Positions 51,931 through 61,495 of a stretch of DNA of 64,000 nt are shown piece after piece. The position numbers and the translations under genes were made by a program. The notes beneath the pieces were generated by a model. It was not told where the DNA came from. It saw only the letters and a list, made by a program, of their open reading frames with translations, and made no database searches. Numbering within the stretch: position 1 is the stretch's first letter; each line of letters begins with the position of its first letter. The DNA is from Pseudomonadaceae bacterium (lineage in GTDB: Bacteria; Pseudomonadota; Gammaproteobacteria; Pseudomonadales; Pseudomonadaceae), in the NCBI GenBank assembly GCA_900766265.1, contig CAAFUS010000013.1:620001-684000 (forward strand), given 5' to 3'.

Positions 51931-54900
51931 TCAGACGTTCTGTCGCTCTCCCTTCGGGTCGTAGAACACCGAGGAGACGATCTCCGCCTCGATCACGCTG
52001 CCGTCGACCAGCGGGGCGAAGACCCGCTCGCCCATGCGCTTCAGTCCGCCCTTGACCACGCCCATGGCGAAGCTGTGGCCGAGTGTCGCGCTCATGTAGC
52101 TGGACGTGACGTGGCCGACCATGGTCATCGGGATGCTCTGCTTGGGGTCGAACACCAGTTGCGCGCCTTCGGGCAGTACTTTCTGCGGATCGACCGGCTT
52201 GAGGCCGACAAGCTGCTTGCGGTCCTCGCGCAGGGTGTCGGCGCGGTTCATGCCGCGCCAGCCGATCCAGGAGAACGGCTTGTTGCGCCCAACCGCCCAG
52301 CCCATGTTGAGGTCATCGGGCGTGACCGAGGCATCGGTGTCCTGGCCGACGATGATGAAACCCTTCTCGGCGCGCAGCACGTGCATGGTCTCGGTCCCGT
52401 AGGGCGTCAGGTCGTAGGGCTTGCCGGCCTCGATGAGCTGCTCCCAGACGCCCAGCGCATAGTCGGCCTGCACGTTCACCTCGTAGGAAAGCTCGCCGGT
52501 GAACGAGATGCGGAACACCCGCGCCGGTACGCCGCCGACCCGACCTTCCTTCCAGCTCATGAAGGGGAAGGCGTCCCGGTCCAGGTCGATGTCGGTCACC
52601 TTCGACAGCAGCTCGCGGCTCTTGGGGCCGGAGAGGGTCATGGTCGCCCAGTGATCAGTGACCGAGGTGAAGTAGACCTTGAGCTCCGGCCATTCGGTCT
52701 GGTGGTACAGCTCAAGCCATTGCAGCACTCGGGCGGCACCGCCGGTGGTGGTGGTCATGAGGAAATGGTTGTCGGCCAGGCACGCCGTCACCCCATCGTC
52801 GAAGACCATGCCGTCTTCCTTGCACATTAGGCCGTAGCGCGCCTTGCCCACGTCCAGCTTGGTCCAGGCGTTGGTATAGACGCGGTTGAGGAATTCACGC
52901 GCGTCGGGGCCTTGGATGTCGATCTTGCCGAGGGTCGAGGCGTCGAGGATACCGACGCTGCTTCTCACCGCGCGGCATTCTCGGGCCACCGCGGCGTGGA
53001 TATCCTCACCGGCACGCGGAAAGTACCAGGGCCGCTTCCACTGCCCCACGTCCTCGAACTCGGCGCCGTTGCGCAGATGCCAGGCCTGCATCGCGGTGTA
53101 GCGAACCGGTTCGAACAAGGCGCCACAATGGCGGCCGGCCACTGCGCCGAAGGTCACCGGCGTGTAGTTGGGGCGGAACATGGTAGTGCCCATCTCGGCG
53201 ATGCCGATGCCCAGCGAGCGTGCGGCGATGGCCAGCCCGTTGATGTTGCCCAGCTTGCCCTGGTCCGTGCCGAAGCCGAGCGCCGTGTAGCGCTTGACGT
53301 GCTCGACCGACTCGAACCCCTCGCGTGTCGCCTGCTCGATGCCCGCGGCGGTGACATCGTTCTGCAGGTCGACGAACTGTTTGGGCGCCCTGGCGGTGGG
53401 CTTGTCGTGCGGCACCTGGAACAGGGGAAAGGACGGCTCCTCGACCCGCTTTTCGGTGCGCGGCAGCTCGCCCGACATGGGTTTGAAGCCCGTCTGCGCC
53501 GCGGCTGTGGCGCCGGCTTCGAAGCCTTCGGCCAGGGCATCGCCGAGGCTGAACACACCATTTGCCGCGCCGGCGCAGAGGCGTTTCTGGAAGCCTTCGC
53601 CGGGCACGAAGGCGAGCAGATCCTCGCGCCAGACCGGCCGGCCCCCCAGATGGGACGCCAGGTGGACTACCGGGCTGTAGCCGCCGGAGCTGGCGACCAG
53701 GTCGCACTCGAGCCATTCGCCGGGGCTGGTCACCTTCATCGCCACCGCGTCGATAGCGGCGACCCGGGCGGCCTCGACCCGCTTGCTGCCGCGCACGTCG
53801 ATCACCGAGCAGCCGGTGAGTATCCGCACCCCCCGCGCACGGGCCTCCTCGACCCAGCTGCCGCGCGGGTTGTGGCGCACATCGGCAACCGCGACCACCT
53901 GCAGGCCGGCGTCCAGCCAGTCGAGCGCGGTGCGGTAGGCGTAGTCGTTGTTGGTGGCCAGGACCAGCTTCTTGCCAGGTGCGACCGCGTAGCGCCGCAG
54001 ATAGGTGGTCACCGCTCCGGCGAGCATGTTGCCGGGCACGTCGTTGTTGCCATACACCAGCGGGCGTTCGTGGGCGCCGGTGGCCAGGACCACCCGGCCG
54101 GCGCGTACGCGATGCATGCGCTGGCGTGGCAGCTGCTGGGCGAAGGCGCCGCGCGGCGCCGTCTCGCCCAGGTGGTCGGTCAGGCGCTGGTGAATGGTCA
54201 GGAAGTTATGGTCGTGGTAGCCGTTGACCGTGGCGCGTGGCAGCAGGGTCACCTCCGGCAGGTTCGAGAGCTCGGCCAGAACCTGGTCGACCCAGTCGGC
54301 GGCAGGCTTGCCATCGAGGGTTTCGCGGGTATCGAGCAGGCTGCCGCCGAACGCTTCGCCCTCGTCGGCGAGGATCACCCGCGCGCCGCTGCGTCCCGCG
54401 GCCAGCGCGGCGGCGAGCCCGGCAGGCCCGGCGCCGACCACCAGCACATCGCAGTGCCGATTCATGTGGTCGTAGATGTCCGGATCGTTTTCCAGCGGCG
54501 CGCGGCCGAGACCGGCGGCCTTGCGGATGTACTTCTCGTAGGTCATCCACAGGGAGGAGGGGTACATGAAGGTCTTGTAGTAGAAACCGGGCGGCATCAG
54601 CTTGCCGCCGACCTTGCCGAGAATCCCCATCAGGTCGGTGTCGACGCTTGGCCAGCCGTTGGTGCTGCTGGCCACCAGGCCGTCATAGAGGGCCTGCTGG
54701 GTGGCACGTACATTGGGTACCTGGGTCGCTTCGCTCGAGCCGATCTGGAGCACGGCGTTGGGCTCTTCGGCGCCGGCGGCGACGATGCCGCGCGGACGCG
54801 AGTACTTGAAGCTGCGGCCGACGATGTCGACGCCGTTGGCCAGCAGCGCGGACGCCAGGCTGTCGCCGGCGCAGCCCTGGAAGCGCTGGCCGTTGAAGGT

Positions 54901-54963
54901 GAAATCCAGCGGGCGGGTGCGGTCGATACGGCCACCCTGGGGCAGGCGGTTCTTCTGGCTCAT
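51931..54963 (-). CDS. soxA: Sarcosine oxidase alpha subunit
   Basis: The 1010-residue subunit starts MSQKNRLPQGGRIDRTRPLD. It has an N-terminal ferredoxin-like/NAD-binding part (VLVVGAGPAGLAAALAAGRS near 170-190) and a C-terminal GcvT-like folate domain. That domain has TSVGILDASTLGKIDIQGPD-type sequence (SSVGILDASTLGKIDIQGPD) and YEVNVQADYALGVWEQLIEA. It binds NAD and tetrahydrofolate, so the methyl group of sarcosine leaves as methylene-THF. Its ATG overlaps the soxD stop in an ATGA. AAGGAG sits 8 nt upstream. Confidence 0.95.
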   Translation of the reverse strand: MSQKNRLPQGGRIDRTRPLDFTFNGQRFQGCAGDSLASALLANGVDIVGRSFKYSRPRGIVAAGAEEPNAVLQIGSSEATQVPNVRATQQALYDGLVASSTNGWPSVDTDLMGILGKVGGKLMPPGFYYKTFMYPSSLWMTYEKYIRKAAGLGRAPLENDPDIYDHMNRHCDVLVVGAGPAGLAAALAAGRSGARVILADEGEAFGGSLLDTRETLDGKPAADWVDQVLAELSNLPEVTLLPRATVNGYHDHNFLTIHQRLTDHLGETAPRGAFAQQLPRQRMHRVRAGRVVLATGAHERPLVYGNNDVPGNMLAGAVTTYLRRYAVAPGKKLVLATNNDYAYRTALDWLDAGLQVVAVADVRHNPRGSWVEEARARGVRILTGCSVIDVRGSKRVEAARVAAIDAVAMKVTSPGEWLECDLVASSGGYSPVVHLASHLGGRPVWREDLLAFVPGEGFQKRLCAGAANGVFSLGDALAEGFEAGATAAAQTGFKPMSGELPRTEKRVEEPSFPLFQVPHDKPTARAPKQFVDLQNDVTAAGIEQATREGFESVEHVKRYTALGFGTDQGKLGNINGLAIAARSLGIGIAEMGTTMFRPNYTPVTFGAVAGRHCGALFEPVRYTAMQAWHLRNGAEFEDVGQWKRPWYFPRAGEDIHAAVARECRAVRSSVGILDASTLGKIDIQGPDAREFLNRVYTNAWTKLDVGKARYGLMCKEDGMVFDDGVTACLADNHFLMTTTTGGAARVLQWLELYHQTEWPELKVYFTSVTDHWATMTLSGPKSRELLSKVTDIDLDRDAFPFMSWKEGRVGGVPARVFRISFTGELSYEVNVQADYALGVWEQLIEAGKPYDLTPYGTETMHVLRAEKGFIIVGQDTDASVTPDDLNMGWAVGRNKPFSWIGWRGMNRADTLREDRKQLVGLKPVDPQKVLPEGAQLVFDPKQSIPMTMVGHVTSSYMSATLGHSFAMGVVKGGLKRMGERVFAPLVDGSVIEAEIVSSVFYDPKGERQNV

Positions 54964-55289
54964 GCAGTCGCTCCTTGTGCCAGGGGCCGTTTCTCGACGG
55001 CCTGGGCCTGATCGGTCACCGAGGGCTTCTCGCCGATCTTGTAGGTTTCGAGAATTTCGTAGCTGATCGTGTGGCGTGTGGCGTTGAAGTACTTGCGGCA
55101 GCCTGCCGCGTGCAGCCACAGCTCGTGGTGCAGCCCGCGCGGGTTGTCACGGAAGAACAGGTAGTCGCCCCACTCCTCGTCGGTGCAGGCGCCAGGGTCC
55201 AACGGGCGTGGGATATGGGCCTGGCCGGCGGGCGCGAATTCCTCTTCGCAGCGCAGCTCCCCGCAGTGGGGGCAGAAGATATGCAGCAT
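54960..55289 (-). CDS. soxD: Sarcosine oxidase delta subunit
   Basis: The 109-residue zinc subunit has the motif CPHC (Cys6, Cys9) with further ligands His60 and Cys64 in LHAAGC. The family binds one structural zinc. Translation is coupled to soxA through a four-base ATGA overlap, and it follows soxB by about 50 nt. The ATG at 55289 is supported by similarity beginning at MLHIFCPHCG. It is needed to assemble the soluble heterotetramer. Confidence 0.93.
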   Translation of the reverse strand: MLHIFCPHCGELRCEEEFAPAGQAHIPRPLDPGACTDEEWGDYLFFRDNPRGLHHELWLHAAGCRKYFNATRHTISYEILETYKIGEKPSVTDQAQAVEKRPLAQGATA

Positions 55290-55339
55290 GGTGGAGCCTC
55301 CTATACCCCTCGCTCTGGGAGAGGGCACGACACTTCAAT

Positions 55340-56590
55340 TCAATGCGCGACCGCCGCCGCACCGTGTTCGTCAATCAGTGCGCCGCTGTAGAAACGGTCG
55401 ATGGAAAACGGCGCCGCCAGCGCGTGCATCTGGCCGGTGGCAAGGCTCGCGGCGAAGACGTGGCCTGAACCCGGGGTGGCCTTGAAGCCCCCTGTACCCC
55501 AGCCACAGTTGAAGAACAGGTTCTGCACCGGCGTCCTGGAGATGATGGGGCAGGCGTCGGGCGTGGTATCGACGATGCCGCCCCACTGACGGTTCATGCG
55601 GACCCGCGAGAGGATCGGGAACATCTCCACGATGGCCTGCAGGGTGTGCTCGATGGTGGGGTAGGAGCCGCGCTGGCCGTAGCCGACGTAACCGTCGATG
55701 CCGGCGCCGATCACCAGGTCGCCCTTGTCCGACTGGCTGATATAGCCGTGCACGGCGTTGGACATGATCACACTGTCGATGATGGGCTTGAGCGGTTCGG
55801 ACACCAGCGCCTGCAGGGGGTGCGATTCGATCGGCAGGCGGAAGCCGGCCAGGCGCGCCATGTGGCCCGAATTGCCGGCGGTGACCACCCCGACGCGGCG
55901 GGCACCGATGAAGCCGCGATTGGTCTCTACGCCAATAACCGCGCCGTTCTCCTTGCGAAATCCGGTGACTTCGGTCTGCTGCAGCAGGTCGACGCCCGCC
56001 GCATCCGCCGCGCGGGCGTAGCCCCAGGCCACCGCGTCGTGACGGGCGACGCCGCCGCGGCGCTGGATGGTCGCGCCCATCACCGGGTAGCGGGTGCCTT
56101 TGCTGCAGTCGAGGTAGGGGATCTCGGCGGCGACCTGGGCGGCATCGAGCAGTTCGCCATCGATACCGTTGAGGCGGTTGGCGCTGACCCGGCGCTCGGC
56201 ATCGCGCATGTCCTGCAGCGTGTGGCAGAGGTTGTAGACCCCGCGGGGCGAGTACATGACGTTGTAGTTGAGGTCCAGGGACAGTCCTTCCCAGAGCTTC
56301 ATGGCGTGCTCGTAGAGATGCGCCGACTCGTCCCAAAGGTAGTTGGAGCGCACGATGGTGGTGTTGCGCGCGGTGTTGCCGCCGCCGAGCCAGCCCTTTT
56401 CCACCACGGCGACGTTCTTCACGCCGAACTCCTTGGCCAGGTAGTAGGCGGTGGCCAGCCCGTGCCCGCCGCCGCCGACGATGACCACGTCGTACACCGC
56501 CTTGGGCGTCGGGTTGCGCCACATGCGCTGCCAGTTTTCATGGTGGCTGAGCGAGTGCTTGAACAGGCCGAAGCCGGAATAACGTTGCAT
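55340..56590 (-). CDS. soxB: Sarcosine oxidase beta subunit
   Basis: The 416-residue FAD/FMN subunit has the exact family length. It shows the dinucleotide motif VVIVGGGGHGLATAYYLAKE (35-54), WLGGGNTARNTTIVRSNYLW (covalent flavin region) and TPDACPIISRTP. It carries out the oxidation of sarcosine. It lies 146 nt after glyA and upstream of soxD in the glyA-soxBDAG-purU-fdhA operon. Start at 56590 is set by family similarity at MQRYSGFGLF. Confidence 0.95.
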   Translation of the reverse strand: MQRYSGFGLFKHSLSHHENWQRMWRNPTPKAVYDVVIVGGGGHGLATAYYLAKEFGVKNVAVVEKGWLGGGNTARNTTIVRSNYLWDESAHLYEHAMKLWEGLSLDLNYNVMYSPRGVYNLCHTLQDMRDAERRVSANRLNGIDGELLDAAQVAAEIPYLDCSKGTRYPVMGATIQRRGGVARHDAVAWGYARAADAAGVDLLQQTEVTGFRKENGAVIGVETNRGFIGARRVGVVTAGNSGHMARLAGFRLPIESHPLQALVSEPLKPIIDSVIMSNAVHGYISQSDKGDLVIGAGIDGYVGYGQRGSYPTIEHTLQAIVEMFPILSRVRMNRQWGGIVDTTPDACPIISRTPVQNLFFNCGWGTGGFKATPGSGHVFAASLATGQMHALAAPFSIDRFYSGALIDEHGAAAVAH

Positions 56591-56736
56591 AGGGGCTCCT
56601 GAATCGCGGTCGTGCAACCGTGGGGTGGATCGCGCTTCACCGATGGCGCGGTGAAAGGAAGAGGTTCGTAGGGTGAAATCACGCTTGATCGATCCACCGA
56701 AGCAAGGTGGTAGGAAACAGCGCGTCCACCTGTGAA

Positions 56737-57990
56737 CTACCGGTACACCGGGTAATCCGCGCACAGCCCGGCGACCTGCCTGGCCACCTGGGCCTCGACG
56801 TCGGCATCGCCCAGGTGGTCGAGCACGTCGCAGATCCAGCCGGCCAGTTCGGTGCACTGCGCCTGCTTGAAGCCCCGGGTGGTCACCGCCGGAGTGCCGA
56901 TGCGCAGGCCCGAGGTGACGAAGGGCGACTGCGGGTCGTTCGGCACGGCGTTCTTGTTCACCGTGATACCGACCCGACCGAGTGCCGCGTCGGCGTCCTT
57001 GCCGGTGATGCCCTGCCTGATCAGGCTGACCAGGAACAGGTGATTGTCAGTGCCACCGGAGACCACGTCGAAGCCGCGCTCGACGAAAACCGCGGCCATT
57101 GCCTGGGCGTTGTCGATGACCTGCTGCTGGTAGCCCTTGAAGCCCGGTTCCATGGCCTCCTTGAAACACACCGCCTTGGCCGCGATGACATGCATCAGCG
57201 GGCCGCCCTGGGCGCCGGGGAATACCGCGGCGTTGAGCTTCTTCTCGATGTCCGGGTTGGCGCGGGCCAGGATCAGGCCGCCACGCGGACCGCGCAGGGT
57301 CTTGTGGGTAGTGGTGGTCACCACGTCGGCGAAGGGAACCGGGTTCGGGTACAGCCCGGCCGCGACCAGCCCGGCCACGTGCGCCATGTCGACGAACAGC
57401 AGGGCTCCGACCTTGTCGGCGATGGCACGAAACCGCGGGAAATCCAGGGTCTTGGAGTAGGCGGAGAAGCCCGCGACGATCATCTTCGGCTGGTGTTCGA
57501 CCGCCAGGCGTTCCACCTCGTCGTAGTCGATCAGGCCGGTGGTGGTGTCGATTCCGTATTGCACGGCGTTGTAGAGCTTGCCCGAGGACGACACCTTGGC
57601 GCCGTGGGTCAAGTGGCCGCCATGGGCCAGGCTCATGCCGAGGAGGGTGTCGCCGGGCTGCAGCAGCGCCAGGTAGACGGCGCTGTTGGCGGACGAGCCG
57701 GAGTGGGGCTGGACGTTGGCGTAGTCGGCGCCGAACAATGACTTGGCCCGGTCGATGGCCAGCTGTTCGACCACATCGACATGCTCGCAACCACCGTAAT
57801 AGCGCTTGCCAGGGTAGCCCTCGGCATACTTGTTGGTCAGCCCGCTGCCCTGGGCCTGCATCACCCGCTTGCTGGTGTAGTTCTCCGAGGCGATCAGCTC
57901 GATATGGTGTTCCTGGCGCGCCTCTTCGGCCTCCATCGCAGCGAGCAGTTCGTCGTCGTAGCCTTTGATCTGGTCCTGTTTGCTGAACAT
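56737..57990 (-). CDS. glyA: Serine hydroxymethyltransferase
   Basis: The 417-residue PLP enzyme has the Schiff-base lysine Lys230 in VVTTTTHKTLRGPRGG, preceded by SENYTSKRVMQAQGS and YYGGCEHVD. It joins glycine and methylene-THF into serine, using products of sarcosine oxidase, and SdaB then converts serine to pyruvate. It leads the sox operon, so this is the catabolic copy (glyA1 type) rather than a stand-alone housekeeping gene. A TGCGACA-n6-TGTCGT element lies about 115 nt upstream. Confidence 0.95.
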   Translation of the reverse strand: MFSKQDQIKGYDDELLAAMEAEEARQEHHIELIASENYTSKRVMQAQGSGLTNKYAEGYPGKRYYGGCEHVDVVEQLAIDRAKSLFGADYANVQPHSGSSANSAVYLALLQPGDTLLGMSLAHGGHLTHGAKVSSSGKLYNAVQYGIDTTTGLIDYDEVERLAVEHQPKMIVAGFSAYSKTLDFPRFRAIADKVGALLFVDMAHVAGLVAAGLYPNPVPFADVVTTTTHKTLRGPRGGLILARANPDIEKKLNAAVFPGAQGGPLMHVIAAKAVCFKEAMEPGFKGYQQQVIDNAQAMAAVFVERGFDVVSGGTDNHLFLVSLIRQGITGKDADAALGRVGITVNKNAVPNDPQSPFVTSGLRIGTPAVTTRGFKQAQCTELAGWICDVLDHLGDADVEAQVARQVAGLCADYPVYR

Positions 57991-58103
57991 TGCGGGTCCC
58001 CCGTGGCACGCCATCCGATGCGGGGCAGGGCCCCGCTTTGTTTGCGATGGTAGGGCGGGGTCGGGCGCTTCGGATGCCTGTCTACGCCACGGCATAACGC
58101 GTT

Positions 58104-58121
58104 TGCGACATGCCGCTGTCG
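58104..58121. promoter_or_regulatory. Candidate GbdR-type element upstream of glyA-sox
   Basis: TGCGACATGCCGCTGTCG, preceded by GTT, combines TGCGACA with an inverted TGTCG copy. The shared TTTGCGACAT block also occurs upstream of gbcA/gbcB (59892-59901). It lies 114-131 nt before the glyA ATG in a 338-nt gap that otherwise holds the terminator of the gene to its right and no coding sequence. Confidence 0.5.
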
Positions 58122-58281
58122 TGTAGAGACAGGCCATTGGGCAGGGCGGGGCTCAGGGAGGAGGGTCGAGCAGGTGATGGCGGGGCCATTCCCCCTTCAG
58201 GTTGCGCTGTCGGGCATGGCAGGCGCGCAGATCCCGGATTCGGCTCAGACGTGCAGGTCGTTCCGAGCGAGCCCGGAAACG

Positions 58282-58309
58282 AAAAAAGGGACGACCCAGG
58301 CCGTCCCTT
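58282..58309 (-). terminator. Intrinsic terminator of the 87-residue secreted-protein gene
   Basis: On the minus strand AAGGGACGG, loop, CGTCCC is followed by TTTTTT. It lies 20 nt after the stop of the gene at 58329-58592 and isolates it from glyA. Confidence 0.85.
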
Positions 58310-58328
58310 CGGAACCGATCGGGATGAA

Positions 58329-58592
58329 TCAGTTCTGGTTGGTGCCGCTGCTGCTGCCAGGCTGGTCGGCATCGTCCGGGCCCAGGTCCGAGCCGGTGTC
58401 GACGCCGGCGCCGCGGCCGGAGGTGGAAGCATCGGGGGTGCCCAGACCGGTGGTGTTGCCGCCTTCCTGCTCGGTGGCCGAGCTGGTCGGGCCGGCACCG
58501 GACGGGTTGTCGTTGGTGCCTGCGGCATGGGCACTGGAGAACAGGCCGAAGAGGCCGGCGAGGGTCAGGGCGGTAAGGGTCTTCGCATTCAT
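58329..58592 (-). CDS. Low-complexity secreted peptide, unknown function
   Basis: The 87-residue protein has a signal peptide (MNAKTLTALTLAGLFGLFSS, cleavage after AHA). Its mature part is about 63 residues of almost only Gly, Ser, Thr, Asp, Pro and Asn (GTNDNPSGAGPTSSATEQEG and similar), so it is probably disordered. GGAGAC lies 7 nt before the ATG, and it has its own intrinsic terminator, both supporting a real gene. It sits alone between glyA and gbcB on the same strand. I recognise no family. Confidence 0.65.
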   Translation of the reverse strand: MNAKTLTALTLAGLFGLFSSAHAAGTNDNPSGAGPTSSATEQEGGNTTGLGTPDASTSGRGAGVDTGSDLGPDDADQPGSSSGTNQN

Positions 58593-58688
58593 GGTTAGTC
58601 TCCGTCGATGGGTGGACTCAGAGGATTCGAGCACCGCCGGCAGGCATCGTTTCATCCCGCGCTTTTCTTAATGTTTCCCATCCGGCCG

Positions 58689-59789
58689 TCAGAAGTCGAT
58701 GGTGACGTCGCCCTTGGGCACGCTGCAGCAGGAGAGAATGTAGCCCTCGGCGATGTCCTCGTCGGTGATCCCACCGTTATGCTCCATAGCCACCTCGCCG
58801 GAGCGTTTCATCACTTTGCAGGTGCCGCAGATTCCCATCCCGCAGGCCTTGGGAATGTGCAGGCCGAGCTGCGCAGCAGCGGCGTGCACGGTTTCGTTCG
58901 GGCCGATGCGGATGCTCTTGCCGGTGGCGAGAAACTCCACCTGGTTGAGCTCGGCGGCCGGAATCTGTGGGGCGTCGGCGGCCTGTTCGGCCAGCTCGAT
59001 GACCTCTTCGCGCACCTGTGGCGGCGTCGCGCCGAAGGACTCTTCGTGGTAGCGGCGCATGTCGAAGCCGTTCGCCTGCAGCAGTTGCTTGACCGCCGCC
59101 ATGTAGGGCGTCGGGCCGCAGCAGAAGATTTCCCGCTCCAGGTAATCCGGTGCCATCAGCTCCAGCATCTTCTGGTTCAGGTAGCCGCGATAGCCGGCCC
59201 AGGCCTCGCCCAGGTTCTGCTTTTCGCAGATCAGGTGGAGGCTGAAGTTGGCGATCCGCGAGGCCATGAACTCCAGCTCACGGTGGTAGATGACGTCCTT
59301 GGGCGAGCGAGCGCTGTGAATGAACACCATGTCGACGTTGGCATTGGTGTCGAAGAACCAGCGGGTCATGGACATCACCGGGGTGATGCCGACGCCGCCG
59401 GAGAGGAACAGCACCTTGTCGGCGGGGTAGTCGATGGCGTTGAACAGCCCCACCGGACCGTGCACCGGCACCTGGTCGCCTTCGGACAGGTTGTCATGCA
59501 GCCAGTTGGACACCCGCCCGCCGGGCACGCGCTTGATGGTCAGCGAAAAGCTGTACGGCACCGAGGGCGAACTGGAGATGGTGTAGGAGCGCATCACCGG
59601 TTCGCCGTCTATTTCCAGCTCCAGGGTGACGAACTGCCCGGGCTTGAAAAAGAACAGGATCGGCTGGTCGGCCATGAAGCAGAAGGTGCGCACGTCCCAG
59701 GTCTCCTGGATGACCTTGACGCAGCGCACGACGTGCCTGCCATTGGTCCAGGTCTGGGTGTTCACCGGATTGAGGAAATTGCTGGACAT
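58689..59789 (-). CDS. gbcB: Glycine betaine monooxygenase reductase GbcB
   Basis: The 366-residue reductase has an FAD domain (FFKPGQFVTLELEI; RSYTISSSPSVP), an NAD domain (VLFLSGGVGITPVMSMTRWF) and a C-terminal plant-type [2Fe-2S] ferredoxin with CGMGICGTCKV and a later Cys. It passes electrons from NADH to the Rieske oxygenase GbcA. The ATG at 59789 has GAGG 5 nt upstream and is preferred over a GTG two codons before. It is divergent from gbcA with 386 nt between them. Confidence 0.94.
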   Translation of the reverse strand: MSSNFLNPVNTQTWTNGRHVVRCVKVIQETWDVRTFCFMADQPILFFFKPGQFVTLELEIDGEPVMRSYTISSSPSVPYSFSLTIKRVPGGRVSNWLHDNLSEGDQVPVHGPVGLFNAIDYPADKVLFLSGGVGITPVMSMTRWFFDTNANVDMVFIHSARSPKDVIYHRELEFMASRIANFSLHLICEKQNLGEAWAGYRGYLNQKMLELMAPDYLEREIFCCGPTPYMAAVKQLLQANGFDMRRYHEESFGATPPQVREEVIELAEQAADAPQIPAAELNQVEFLATGKSIRIGPNETVHAAAAQLGLHIPKACGMGICGTCKVMKRSGEVAMEHNGGITDEDIAEGYILSCCSVPKGDVTIDF

Positions 59790-60175
59790 GCTCACCTCGT
59801 GCTCGCGTCTGGCTCGTCGGACCCGGCCTCGCCCGTCACCTGGCCCGGATGCGGCGGATTGTGCGTAACGGCCATGGCCCGCATTTGCCTCTTTGCGACA
59901 TCGGCATGCTTATCGCGACCGGCCCCTGGCAGCGGGCCTGCGGGCGTCGGAAACGAGCGCGGCCATGTCGCCCATGGACAAGGACGACATGCGGTGGCGA
60001 CCCACACTCGCGGCAGCCGAACAGAGTTGTTTCCATGGTCCGGCAGCCCTCCCGGATCCGCGCATCGGTGGCGCGGGCGGCGTTCGCGCCGGGAGGCGGG
60101 CACGGCTCACCTTGCGTCGCACAACCAGCCACTGTCATCGCCGGTCGCCGCTGCGCCCGGCCAGAGGAGTCAACG
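59790..60175. promoter_or_regulatory. Divergent gbcA-gbcB control region
   Basis: This 386-bp gap has no credible gene. It contains TTTGCGACAT (59892-59901) and a direct GCGAC repeat (59895-59899 and 59915-59919) spaced exactly 20 bp, two helical turns, as an AraC-family dimer would need. A further GTCGCA lies at about 60115-60120. GbdR is the expected activator of gbcA and gbcB, so these are its candidate sites. Confidence 0.55.
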
Positions 60176-61465
60176 ATGGATGCCACCTACACCCTGAGCC
60201 TCGGCGATCCGCTGGAGCCCGTGCGCAGGGCCACCGCGCAGATGCTGCAGACCCGTGAGCGTACCTTTTCGCTGGAGCAGCCGTTCTACAACGACGAGCG
60301 CCTGTTCCAGCTCGACATGCAGGAGATCTTCCACAAGGAATGGCTGATCGCCGGAATGACCTGCGAGATACCGAGCAAGGGCAACTTCCTCACCCTGCAG
60401 GTGGGCGACAACCCGATCATGGTCGTGCGCGGCGCCGAGGGCGTCGTGCATGCCTTCCACAATGTCTGCCGGCACCGGGGCTCGCGCCTGTGCACAAGCG
60501 ACAAAGGCAAGGTTGCCAAGCTGGTCTGCCCCTATCACCAGTGGACCTACGAGCTCGATGGCAGGCTGCTGTTCGCCGGCACCGAGATGGGCGCGGACTT
60601 CGACATGAGCCGGTACTCGCTCAAGCCGGTGCACTGCAAGACCGCCGGCGGCTACATCTTCATCTCGCTGGCCGAGAATCCACCGGCGATCGACGATTTT
60701 CTCGCGACCCTGGCCCATTACATGGAGCCCTACGACATGGAGAACGCCAAGGTGGCGGTGCAGTCCACGTTGCTGGAAAAGGCCAACTGGAAACTGGTAA
60801 TCGAGAACAACCGTGAGTGCTACCACTGCAACGGCTCGCACCCGGAGCTGCTCAACACGCTGCTGGAATGGGACGACGTCAACGATCCGCGCGCGACCCA
60901 GTCCTTCAAGGACCACGTGGCCGAATCCGCCGCCAAGTGGGAAGCCGAGAAGATCCCTTTCGCCCACGCCAGTTTCGGCCTGCGCAACCGCATCGTGCGC
61001 ATGCCGCTGCTCAAGGGCACCGTGTCGATGACCCTGGACGGCAAGCTGGGCTGTCGCAAACTGATGGGGCGCATCAAGAACCCGGATCTCGGCTCGATGC
61101 GTATCCTGCACCTGCCGCATTCGTGGAACCACTGCATGGGCGATCACATCCTGGTCTTCACCGTGTGGCCGCTCAGTGCTCAGCAGACCCTGGTGACCAC
61201 CAAGTGGCTGGTGCACAAGGATGCGGTGGAGGGCGTCGACTACGATCCCGAGCATCTGCGCAAGGTGTGGGACGCGACCAACGATCAGGACCGCCGGCTG
61301 GCCGAGGAAAACCAGCGGGGCATCAATTCGAGCGCTTACCAGCCGGGGCCTTACTCACAGACCTACGAGTTCGGCGTGGTCAACTTCATCGACTGGTACA
61401 GCGAGCGGATGCTGCACAACCTCGGTGCGGCGCCGGCGTCATACCTGCGCCAGGTCAACGAGTGA
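60176..61465 (+). CDS. gbcA: Glycine betaine monooxygenase oxygenase GbcA
   Basis: The 429-residue Rieske non-haem iron oxygenase has the Rieske motif CRHRGSRLC...CPYHQW with Cys98, His100, Cys118 and His121. The mononuclear iron region is ENNRECYHCNGSHPE. With GbcB it demethylates glycine betaine to dimethylglycine and formaldehyde using O2. The ATG at 60176 follows AGAGGAG by 7 nt. It is divergent from gbcB, and its transcript ends at a 9-bp stem hairpin. Confidence 0.95.
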   Translation: MDATYTLSLGDPLEPVRRATAQMLQTRERTFSLEQPFYNDERLFQLDMQEIFHKEWLIAGMTCEIPSKGNFLTLQVGDNPIMVVRGAEGVVHAFHNVCRHRGSRLCTSDKGKVAKLVCPYHQWTYELDGRLLFAGTEMGADFDMSRYSLKPVHCKTAGGYIFISLAENPPAIDDFLATLAHYMEPYDMENAKVAVQSTLLEKANWKLVIENNRECYHCNGSHPELLNTLLEWDDVNDPRATQSFKDHVAESAAKWEAEKIPFAHASFGLRNRIVRMPLLKGTVSMTLDGKLGCRKLMGRIKNPDLGSMRILHLPHSWNHCMGDHILVFTVWPLSAQQTLVTTKWLVHKDAVEGVDYDPEHLRKVWDATNDQDRRLAEENQRGINSSAYQPGPYSQTYEFGVVNFIDWYSERMLHNLGAAPASYLRQVNE

Positions 61466-61470
61466 AGGCG

Positions 61471-61493
61471 CGCGCGGCCCGAGCGGCCGCGCG
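61471..61493. terminator. Hairpin after gbcA
   Basis: CGCGCGGCC, a 5-nt loop, GGCCGCGCG form a perfect 9-bp stem in the 30-nt gap between gbcA and the convergent HAD pseudogene, followed only by TT. It is a probable terminator with a weak T-tract. Confidence 0.55.
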
Positions 61494-61495
61494 TT

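Noticed and set aside
52912..55011. 699-codon plus-strand open frame opposite soxA
   Set aside because: His/Gln/Val-rich antisense shadow; the minus strand encodes soxA with a coupled start and full family length.
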